Source: Gigantopelta aegis
Taxonomy: Eukaryota > Mollusca > Gastropoda > Neomphalida > Peltospiridae
Assembly (NCBI RefSeq): GCF_016097555.1
Contig: NC_054708.1
Location: 1,368,382 to 1,432,381 of the forward strand
DNA: 64,000 nucleotides
Reading direction: 5' to 3'
Shown here in pieces: positions 22,301-34,300 of this stretch (positions are counted from its first letter, which is position 1; every line of letters begins with the position of its first letter). The notes below the pieces were generated by a model. That model ran no database searches, was not told the DNA's origin, and saw only the letters and a list, made by a program, of their open reading frames with translations. The position numbers and the translations under genes are program-made.

Positions 22301-25300
22301 AATTGTGACAAAATGGATGTCTACAACTTTGGTGTCATTTTAGACATATTACAGTGAAACTCTGCTATTACAACCACTTATTAAACAGATAAATAATAAT
22401 CTGTTACAATGAACTGTCAAACCTATTTTAACGACATTTCTGAGTTTGTCCCTTAGTTCCTGAAAGGAATGATCAAGCAAGGCTTTTGGACTGACTGGTG
22501 TGCATATTCAACAATATTTAATGCACATTATTGCTTAAAATATTGGTATATTAATTGATATGAGTTGACTAAATAGTATGAGTGAGTTGGTAGGGTGCGA
22601 GATGGTTTCGGGGCGAGTTGACTTGCTCCCTTTAATACTGACATGCATGCTATTGCTGAAATATGTGTCATAAAGTGATTGTTTGTCTCACTTGTAAATT
22701 TGATTTTGATCCATTGTCAGTGTACCAGGGCTATTATGTTTCAAACATGTGGGGTGCCACTAACATTAGCATGACAATATTTATGCAGAACTAGGCTAGT
22801 CAAGAATGTTTTTTGTCATATCCAAAATGATGAGTGCATTGTCCGATGTTTTGCAATTATATTTAAGGATCCAATGTTACACTATATATATATGTTATAT
22901 TTGTATTTATTATGTAGAATATGCAGCAGTTATTAAGGAGAAAAGCAGGACAATCAACAAATTAGAACGGGTTGCAAAGAAACATGAGTTTGTTTTAATC
23001 TGACTGTATGTATTTATTGTGTAGAATATGCAGCAGTTTGTTTTAATCTGACTGTATGTATTTATTGTGTAGAATATGCAGCAGTTTGTTTGTATTTATT
23101 GTGTAGAATATGCAGCAGTTTGTTTTAATATGACTGTATATATTTATTGTATAGAATATGCAGCAGTTTGTTTTAATATGACTATGTATTTATTGTGTAG
23201 GATACGCAGCAGTTTTTTTTAATCAGACTGTTTGTATTTATTGTATAGAATATGCAGCAGTTTGTTTTAATACGACTCTATATATTTATTGTATAGAATA
23301 TGCAGCAGTTATCAAGGAGAAAAACAAGACAATTGACAAGTTAGAACTGGTAGTGAAGAAACATGGGGAAGGTGAGCATCATTTACATACAAACACTTTT
23401 AATTAATGGAACATCATAATATCTTTGAAAATACGTCAAGTAACTGCAGTGGATATCTAATTACAAAATTAAATGCTATTAATGTTTAAGGATGTGTACA
23501 TTAATTATTTTTTACAGAGTAAGATATTGGAATATGAAAGAGTATTTATCCATTATATTTTAGTCTTCCCTTAATGAAATAAAAAGGGTAGGATATGTGT
23601 TAATATTGGTGTTACCTTTTGGAAGTGACAATGGCATCAGCATCCACCTCTAAATTTAGCTCTACATTAAATATTTTTGCTCTCAGTTTTTCACAAACCA
23701 AGTCCTAGATCAATAAACATGAGCTATATATTCATTACTTCAAAGACAAATGTCATGTTATGTCTGGGGGGTGGGGGGGTGGTGGGGCATAGCCCAGTGG
23801 TAAAATGCTTGGAGCATGTGTAAATAAAAGATCATTTGTAGATGCTCAATAAGAATAGACTACCGGTATATTGTGATAGCAAGTTTGTTCTCGATAGACC
23901 ACATGGAACAGTTACGATATAACAGGCAGAATCATTAAACAATCTATTCTTATTTTTAAAATGTCTGAATTTTGATTTTCAGGCATTTAGATTAAATCCA
24001 ATCAATTGGTTGAGGTTTTTAATTAATATTTTCAGTGACGGCAAAGAAACTGGAAGAACAAAATGAGAAGTTTCAGCGTTTAACAGCGACAATGGTGGAG
24101 AAATTTGAAAACGAGTTAAAGAAAAAACAGCAGGTAGGTAATTAAAGGATAACCATATGGAGTGTTTCGATTTGATGGTGTTACAGTTGTCTTTCCTCAT
24201 GTTACAGTTGTCTTTCCTCATGTTACAGTAATGTCACTGACCAAAGGTATTAGGTATAACCTCATGTTACAGTTGTCTTTCCTCATGTTACAGTAATGTC
24301 ACTGACCAAAGGTATTAGGTATAACCTCATGTTACAGTTGTCTTTCCTCATGTTACAGTAATGTCACTGACCAAAGGTATTAGGTATAACCTCATGTTAC
24401 AGTTGTCTTTCCTCATGTTACAGTTGTCTTTCTGATGCCCAGAAATGTCACTGACCAAAGGTATTAGGTATAACCTCATGTTACAGTTGTCTTTCTGATG
24501 CCCAGAAATGTCATTGACCAAAGGTATTAGGTATAACCTCATGTTACAGTTGTCTTTTTGATGCCCAGAAATGTCACTGACCAAAGGTATTAGGTATAAC
24601 CTCATGTTACAGTTGTCTTTTTGATGCCCAGAAATGTCACTGACCAAAGGTATTAGGTATAACCTCATGTTACAGTTGTCTTTCTGATGCCCAGAAATGT
24701 CATTGACCAAAGGTATTAGGTATAACCTCATGTTACAGTTGTCTTTCTGATGCCCAGAAATGTCACTGACCAAAGGTATTAGGTATAACCTCATGTTACA
24801 GTTGTCTTTCTGATGCCCAGAAATGTCATTGACCAAAGGTATTAGGTATAACCTCATGTTACAGTTGTCTTTTTGATGCCCAGAAATGTCACTGACCAAA
24901 GGTATTAGGTATAACCTCATGTTACAGTTGTCTTTCCTCATGTTAGTTGTCTTTCTGATGCCCAGAAATGTCACTGACCAAAGGTATTAGGTATAACCTC
25001 ATGTTACAGTTGTCTTTCTGATGCCCAGAAATGTCATTGACCAAAGGTATTAGGTATAACCTCATGTTACAGTTGTCTTTTTGATGCCCAGAAATGTCAC
25101 TGACCAAAGGTATTAGGTATAACCTCATGTTACAGTTGTCTTTTTGATGCCCAGAAATGTCACTGACCAAAGGTATTAGGTATAACCTCATGTTACAGTT
25201 GTCTTTCTGATGCCCAGAAATGTCATTGACCAAAGGTATTAGGTATAACCTCATGTTACAGTTGTCTTTCTGATGCCCAGAAATGTCATTGACCAAAGGT

Positions 25301-28300
25301 ATTAGGTATAACCTCATGTTACAGTTGTCTTTTTGATGCCCAGAAATGTCATTGACCAAAGGTATTAGGTATAACCTCATGTTACAGCTGTCTTTCTGAT
25401 GCCCAGAAATGTCATTGACCAAAGGTATTAGGTATAACCTCATGTTACAGTTGTCTTTCTGATGCCCAGAAATGTCACTGACCAAAGGTATTAGGTATAA
25501 CCTCATGTTACAGTTGTCTTTCCTCATGTTACAGTTGTCTTTCCTCATGTTACAGTTGTCTTTCTGATGTCCAGAAATGTCACTGACCAAAGGTATTAGG
25601 TATAACCTCATGTTACAGTTGTCTTTCTGATGCCCAGAAATGTCATTGACCAAAGGTATTAGGTATAACCTCATGTTACAGTTGTCTTTCTGATGCCCAG
25701 AAATGTCATTGACCAAAGGTATTAGGTATAACCTCATGTTACAGTTGTCTTTCTGATGCCCAGAAATGTCATTGACCAAAGGTATTAGGTATAACCTCAT
25801 GTTACAGTTGTCTTTCTGATGCCCAGAAATGTCATTGACCAAAGGTATTAGGTATAACCTCATGTTACAGTTTATAGTATCAGAATTAGTGTTATTCTTA
25901 TTAGTCCCCTACCAGTCCAACCGGAGGTGACTTTAGGTTTTGTCTTTGTCCTTCTGTCTGTGTGTCCATCTATCACTCATATAGTTTTTTGAGACCTTTT
26001 TCACAATGCCTTGAGATATTGAGTTGACATTTTGTGTATAACTTTATTAAATACTGCTACAGATCACATTTGACTTTCATGACTAGTTACCCATTTTGTC
26101 ACAGAGTTATGGCCCTTGAACCATGGCTCTAGTGGTGTCGTTAAACAAAACTAACGTTTAACTGTAAAGCAGTGTATAAAAGTGAAGTATCACTAACTAC
26201 TCAAGTTACTGAGAGTTCTGAGTTTCAGACACATGGTTCAAATTCTCTTACAGGAACTCCAACAAGCGCAAGAGAAAGTAAAAAATGCAGAAATATTTCA
26301 AAAGACGCTTTTTAAGCGTGAAGAAGAAAATGATGAAGTTCAAGGTTTTACAACTCAAGAATTGGCTAAAGTTAAACACTTGGTGAGTTAAATTGGCTAA
26401 AGGTAAATACCTGGTGAGCTGAATTGGCTAAAGTTAAACACCTGGTGAGTTGAATTGGCTAAAGGTAAATACCTGGTGAGTTGAATTGGCCAAAGTTAAA
26501 CACCTGGTGAGTTGAATTGGCTAAAGGTAAATACCTAGTGAGTTGAATTGGCTAAAGTTAAACATCTGTTCAGTCAATTTGGCTACAATTAAACACCTGG
26601 GAGGTAAGTGGACTGAGATTAAACACCTGGGAGGTAAGTGGACTGAGATTAAACACCTGGGAGGTAAGTGGACTGAGATTAAACACCTGGGAGGTAAGTG
26701 GACTGAGATTAAACACCTGGGAGGTAAGTGGACTGAGATTAAACACCTGGGAGGTAAGTGGACTGAGATTAAACACTTAATGAGCAGAACCTAACAGCTG
26801 TGTCAGTTTCTACTTGTATACCTCTGTTCAATGTATTTGTATGTCTGTGTTCAACGTATTTGTGTGTCTGTGTTCAACGTATTTGTATGTCTCTGTTCAA
26901 CATATTTGTATGTCTCTGTTCAACATATTTGTATGTCTCTGTTCAACATATTTGTATGTCTGTGTTCAACGTATTTGTATGTCTGTGTTCAACGTATTTG
27001 TATGTCTGTTCAACGTATTTGTATGTCTCTGTTCAACGTATTTGTATGTGTCTCTGTTCAATGTATTTGTGTGTCTCTGTTCAACATATTTGTGTGTCTG
27101 TGTTCAACGTATTTGTGTGTGCGTGTTCAACGTATATTTGTATGTGTGTTCAATGTATTTGTATGTCTGTGTTCATTGTATTTGTATGTCTGTTCAGGGG
27201 GTTAACACAGGGGGTATAATGTCATTTAGAGTGTTAAAGATTAAAAACTATCATGCTGACAGATAAAGGGTTAACACAGCCGATATAATGTCATTTAGTG
27301 TGTTAAAGATTAAAAACTATCACACTGACAGATAAAGGGTTAACACAGCAGATATAATGTCATTTAGTGTGTTAAAGATTAAAAACTATCATGCTGACAG
27401 ATAAAGGGTTAACACAGCCTATATAATGTCATTTAGTGTGTTAAAGATTAAAAACTATCACACTGACAGATAAAGGGTTAACACAGCCTATGTAATGTCA
27501 TTTAGTGTGTTAAAGATTAAAAACTATCATGCTGACAGATAAAGGGTTAACACAGCTTATGTAATGCCATTTAGTGTGTTAAAGATTAAAAACTATCATG
27601 CTGACAGATAATTAAGGGGTTAACACAGCCGATATAATGTCATTTAGTGTGTTAAGTATTAAAAACTATTATGCTGACAGATAAGGGGTTAATACAGCAA
27701 ATATAATGTTTAGTGTGTTAAAGACTAAAAATTATCACACTGATATACAAGGGGTTAACACAAGCTTGTACAATGTCATTTACTGTGTTAAAGACTGAAA
27801 ACAATGACACTGACAGACAAGGGGTTAACACAACTCTGTATAATGTCATTTACTGTGTTAAAGACTGAAAACAATCACACTGACAGACAAGGGGTTAACA
27901 CAAGTCTGTATAATGTCATTTACTGTGTTAAAGACTGAAAACAATGACACCGACAGACAAGGGTTAACACAACCTTGTATAATGTCATTTACTGTGTTAA
28001 AGACTGAAAACAATCACACTGACAGACATGGGGTTAACACATGTCTGTAGGATGCCCATTAGAGTGGTTTAGAATAAAATTACCACACTAACAGTCAAAG
28101 GGTTAACATTACAGTGTTGAAGAATAAAACCTAACAAAAGATAGACCAGAAGAGACTACAAATCACGAAAAGATCATGCTATTAGCAGGTTGATTTTACT
28201 GTGTGTGCATCAAACTCGGTCATTACGTACTTTGTATTTGTGTAAATATTTGTCTGTTAAGCTTTGTACACTAAGATTGACTTGATGACCTAAATGTTGT

Positions 28301-31300
28301 TTCATATTGTTTTTAATTGCAGAAAATAAATTACATTTCCAAAAGAAACATAGAGTTTGCTGACCTGGAGAATGAACTGAAAGTTCTTCAAAGAAATGCA
28401 GTCTGTGCAATGTATTTGTGTGTCTTGTGTTCAATGTATTTGTATGTCTGTGTTCAATGTATTTGTATGTCTGTTCAATGTATTTGTATGTCTCTGTTAA
28501 TGTATTTGTATGTCTCTGTTCAATGTATTTGTATGTCTGTGTTCAATGTACTTGTATGTCTCTGTTCAATGTATTTGTATGTCTATTTGTATACTTGTGC
28601 TCAATGTATTTGTATGTCTGTGTTCAATGTATTTGTATGTCTGTGTTCAATGTATTTGTATGTCTGTTCAATGTATTTGTATGTCTGTTCAATGTATTTG
28701 TATGTCTGTGTTCAATGTATTTGTATGTCTGTGTTCAATGCATTTGTATATCTGTGTTCAATGTATTTGTATGTCTCTGTTCAATGTATTTGTATGTCTC
28801 TGTTCAATGTATTTGTATATCTCTGTTCAATTTATTTGTAGCTTCTCATTGCGGAAGAAGATTTGATGAAAGGTAAAAGTGACCTTGACTTCAAAACGAA
28901 GCAGTGTGAACTGTTTGAGAAAACAATAAAGGACCAGGAAAGTGATCTAGTCGACATAAAAGAGAAGCTGAAAGATTTAGAGACAGAGAGGTAGTCTTTG
29001 ACTTCATTCTCGTCATCATTAAAATGGGTGTCTGTCTTTGTATCTTAGTCTGTGTGTGTGGTGTGTGTGGTATGTGTGTGTGTGTGTATGTGTGTTAGTG
29101 TGTGTGTGTGTTGTGTTAGTATGTGTGTGTTAGTGTGTCTGTGAGTGTGTGTTAGTGTGTGTGTGTGTCTGTGTGTTTGTTAGTGTGTCTATGTGTTAGT
29201 GTGTGTGTGTGAGATTATGGACATGTATGTTTGTGTGTATTTATATGTAACAAATAAATTAATCTGAAATGAACATAAAATACTTTTAATATATTGATAA
29301 TCTTATTTTATTATTATTATTATTATTATTATTTTTTTTTTCATAACCATACAGTAATACATTATACAATATATGTTTTTTACAGAACATATCCAACAGC
29401 AGAAAACAAATATGTAAATGACGTATGTATATAATAATTGATAATACAAGCCCTGGCAATAAAACAACTTTAAACACCAGGGCTTGAAATTAGCAAGTGG
29501 CAAACAGCAATTGATATTCAAATTACACATCTCAAAGTATTGTATATTCGGATAAGAATTTACTATCAACTGTGTCGACATTAATACTAGTATTAAACTA
29601 ATTTAATTAAATTGTAGATTCTTTGATTGATGAGCACTTCTGTCGGTGAATACTTTGCTATATCTTCCTAGCATGTGTGTACTTTCAGTGAGCGATTAAG
29701 AGAAGAAACCATCCAGCACAGTAAAGTGGTAGATATCATGACCAGGGAAAAGGCTTTGTTTGAAAAGAGACTTGAAGAAGTGAACTCGGAACTAACAGAG
29801 GTATTTATGCATTAACAGCTTGGTAGAATACAAGGGGTTAATGCAAGGTGTTAATGCAGAACTATGTAATGTTATGTATGTGTTAAAGATTAAAAACTAT
29901 CATGCTGACAGATAATTAAGGGGTTAACACAGCCGATATAATGTCATTTAGTGTGTTAAAGATTAAAAATTATCACACTGACAGATAAAGGGTTAACACA
30001 GCCGATATAATGTCATTTAGTGTGTTAAAGATTAAAAACTATCACACTGACAGATAAAGGGTTAACACAGCCTATATAATGTCATTTAGTGTGTTAAAGA
30101 TTAAAAACTATCACACTGACAGATAAAGGGTTAACACAGCCTATGTAATGTCATTTAGTGTGTTAAAGATTAAAAACTATCATGCTGACAGATAAAGGGT
30201 TAACACAGCTTATGTAATGCCATTTAGTGTGTTAAAGATTAAAAACTATCATGCTGACAGATAATTAAGGGGTTAACACAGCCGATATAATGTCATTTAG
30301 TGTGTTAAGTATTAAAAACTATTATGCTGACAGATAAGGGGTTAATACAGCAAATATAATGTTTAGTATGTTAAAGACTAAAAATTATCACACTGATATA
30401 CAAGGGGTTAACACAAGCTTGTACAATGTCATTTACTGTGTTAAAGACTGAAAACAATGACACTGACAGACAAGGGGTTAACACAAGTCTGTATAATGTC
30501 ATTTACTGTGTTAAAGACTGAAAACAATCACACTGACAGACAAGGGGTTAACACAAGTCTGTATAATGTCATTTACTGTGTTAAAGACTGAAAACAATGA
30601 CACTGACAGACAAGGGGTTAACACATGTCTGTAGGATGCCCATTAGAGTGGTTTAGAATAAAATTACCACACTAACAGTCAAAGGGTTAACATTACAGTG
30701 TTGAAGAATAAAACCTAACAAAAGATAGACCAGAAGAGACTACAAATCACGAAAAGATCATGCTATTAGCAGGTTAATTTTACTGTGTGTGCATCAAACT
30801 CGTCATTACGTACTTTGTATTTGTGTAAATATTTGTCTGTTGTTAAGCTTTGTACACTAAGATTGACTTGATGACCTAAATGTTGTTTCATATTGTCTTT
30901 AATTGCAGAAAATAAATTACATTTCCAAAAGAAACATAGAGTTTGCTGACCTGGAGAATGAACTGAAAGTTCTTCAAAGAAATGCAGATGTTTACCAAAA
31001 CAAAGTAAATTTTGTCATTAGTGTTATTTGTTTGAAGTGGTTATAAACAAATCTGAACTATGACAGCCTCTCCATACATTTTTATGTTTGTGCAGAACAT
31101 GTTATGCAAATTTCAATGATTTTACAGATCAGGTAGATGTTATTAAGTTGTTAGAACAGAATATTCATTAAACTATCATCAATGAATTATACAAATACAA
31201 ACTTATAAAATCATCCCAGATCTGTCATCTGTATTTTGAATGTGTTCAAAAGTTAAAGTTTGATTTTGTTTAACGACACCACTAGAGTTCATTGATTTAT

Positions 31301-34300
31301 TAATCATTAGCTATTGGATATAAAATATTTGAAAAAATTTTGCACTACATTTTTCTGTTAGCAGCAAGTGATCTTTTATATGCACTTTCCCACAGACAGG
31401 ACAGCTCATACCACAGTCTTTGATATACTGAATGTATTTATGACACAATTTGGAGAATTGTATAAAATACACATTTGTGTGTGTTTGTTTCTTAACTTTG
31501 ACATCTAACATCCATGCCGTGGAATTCCGTGTGTGTTTTCAGACGACCTTGTTGATATCAGAGAAGGATGACCACATCGAGAACCTGCAGGATCGGGTTA
31601 CGTTGTTGGAGCAGAGAGTTCACGATCAGACTCTGTCAGGTGATGAGAGGCACAAGGCACTGGAAGCAGAGGTTTGTAGGTCAATGACATTCAGCCATGT
31701 TTATTTGAGGTTTGTAGGTCAATGACATGCCACCATGTTTATTTGAGGTTTGTAGGTCAGTGACATGCCACCATGTTTATTTGAGGTTTGTAGGTCGCTG
31801 AGACATTCTGCCATGTTTATTTGAGGTTTGTAGTTTACTGTGACATTCTACCATGTTTATTTGAGGTTTGTAGGTCAATGACATACCACCATGTTTATTT
31901 GAGGTTTGTAGGTCGCTGAGACATTCTGCCATGTTTATTTGAGGTTTGTAGTTTACTGTGACATTCTACCATGTTTATTTGAGGTTTGTAGGTCAATGAC
32001 ATGCCACCATGTTTATTTGAGGGTTGTAGGTCGCTGTGACATTCTGCCATGTGTATTTGAGATTTGTAGTTTACTGTGACATTCTACCATATTTATTTGA
32101 GTTTGTAGGTCACTGTGGCATTCAACCATATTTATTTGAGGTTTGTGGGTCACTGTGGCATTTCTCCTTGTTTATTTGAGGTTTGTGGGTCACTGTGACA
32201 TTCTACCATGTTTATTTGAGGTTTGTAGGTTACTGTGACACACCACCATGTTTATTTGAGGTTTGTGGGTCACTGTGGCATTTCTCCTTGTTTATTTGAG
32301 ATTTGTAGGTCACTGTGGCATTTCTCCTTGTTTATTTGAGGTTTGTATGTCATGGTGACATTTACTATGTTTATTTCAGTACTTTAGGTCATTCTGATAT
32401 TCCTCCCTGTTTATTTGAGGTTTGTAGGTCACTGAAATTTCACCAGTTTATTTGAAGTTTGTAGGTCACTAAGATAGGACTATTTCACCTGGTTTATTTG
32501 ATGTTTGATTTTGCAGGTTTTAATGAAGATAGGATATTAACCTCTTGTGGCAACAGTTTTATTATGACCATGTTATTACTGAATTTATATTATCTATAGG
32601 GCCAAAATATGAAAACATAGACTTCATTGTTTAGTTTGTTTTTAATCACTAAAGTTCAGAAATATTAGGAATATTGTCTTTCTGTGTCTTTCTTAGTATT
32701 CAAATAAGCATGTTCGATTTTCACTCAAAGTGAAGCCCACTGTACTGCACATGCAATACAGAAGTTGGTGGAGTGTGTGAAACAACACAATATTTACATT
32801 ATTTTTATCTTGCGCTCTCCTGTTGATTTGTGAAGGCAAATGGTGTGTAGTGATATTGAATAGCTTGTTTTGTTTTATTCAGAGAGACAACCTCGAACAT
32901 CGGTTATCCGAGTCGAGACAGCAACTGTCGGAGATCAAAGTCAGCTGGAGTTCAAAAATCACACACCTGGAAGAACAGGTAACTCTTTAATAACACCTGT
33001 GTTATTAAGAACAGGTAACTCTTTAATAACACCTGTGTTGTTAACAACAGGTAACTCTTTAATAACACATGAGTTGTTAACAACAGGTAACTCTTTAATA
33101 ACACCTGTGCTGTTAACAACAGGTAACTCTTTAATAACACCTGTGTTATTAACAACAGGTAACTCTTTAATAACACCTGTGTTGTTAACAACAGGTAACT
33201 CTTTAATAACACCTGTGTTGTTAACAACAGGTAACTCTTTAATAACACCTGTGTTGTTAACAACAGGTAACTCTTTAATAACACATGAGTTGTTAACAAC
33301 AGGTAACTCTTTAATAACACCTGTGTTGTCAACAACAGGTAACTCTTTAATAACACCTGTGTTGTCAACAACAGGTAACTCTTTAATAACACATGAGTTG
33401 TTAACAACAGGTAACTCTTTAATAACACATGAGTTGTTAACAACAGGTAACTCTTTAATAACACATGTGTCATTGAGAACAAGTATTGCTGTTTGTTCAG
33501 CCTTGAGGTTTAATGTTTAGATCTGTTCCTCACAAACTAAATTCTACATGAATGAAACATGGTTTATAGTTGCCCCTATGGATGTTCCTAGCATGTGAAA
33601 AGAATTAAAAGATAATTAATTAAACATTTTTAAGTAAAATACTTTTGCATTTAGCTGAACATTAAGGCCCGATTTCATATGTCTAGGTTATCGGTGGGTT
33701 TTGGAAACATATGGTTTAAACCTAGGTTAAACCCTGGGTCATGTTTACTGTGCATTTCACGTCTGGTTTTCAGTAATCCTAGTTAAACACTGGGTTACAA
33801 TTGTATTGCTTGTTTAAACCTGCCCTTGAGGTGGTTTTTCGCTGGGTTTGCTCAAAGTAACTTTTCTTCATGGATAATTTAGGAAGCAAAATCGTGTTTT
33901 ACGTCAGTATTGCAGAGCCATGAAATGTGAACGTATTTTAGAGATCATTTGAAGCCACTATTTCCCCCCCACCAATCCCAGAAAAATTAGGGGTGATCAG
34001 TGGCATACTCAATATCATTGTTTACTTGGCTGCCAGGTGCCCCCCCCCCCCCCCATCCCAAATACAAAATCCTGCCTACACCATTGTACAGAAACAAATA
34101 CAGGGTGGGAGTAGGGGGGTTCTAATCCCCTCCCCCTTTAGACAAGATGCCCTTTTGCCTGTTTTTTTTAGCACAACTGTATAATTAGATCCACTCCTTC
34201 ACCATGTTCATGGCGAATGAACAACAAAGCGCCTGAGATATATAGAGGATAATAAACGAGATACCAGTTACTATCAAAATTGTGTCCTGAATACAATCAT

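Noticed and set aside
22918..22995. Mutually exclusive alternative exon 4
   Set aside because: The copy has no donor before an in-frame TGA, so it cannot replace exon 4 in a functional mRNA.
24348..25863. Minus-strand ORFs of 208 and 306 codons
   Set aside because: They are the 63-bp intron 5 array read in a frame kept open because 63 is a multiple of 3. There is no non-repetitive domain and the strand is antisense to golgin-97.
26800..28876. Several Cys/Val/Tyr-rich ORFs of 118-174 codons
   Set aside because: All three plus frames of the TGTATTTGTATGTCT array are open in places. Only the exon 9 fragment at 28321-28407 is real protein-coding sequence, and that is a broken copy.
32870..33520. 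216-codon plus and 176-codon minus ORFs
   Set aside because: Most is the 36-bp donor array. The plus ORF is also in a different frame from true exon 11.
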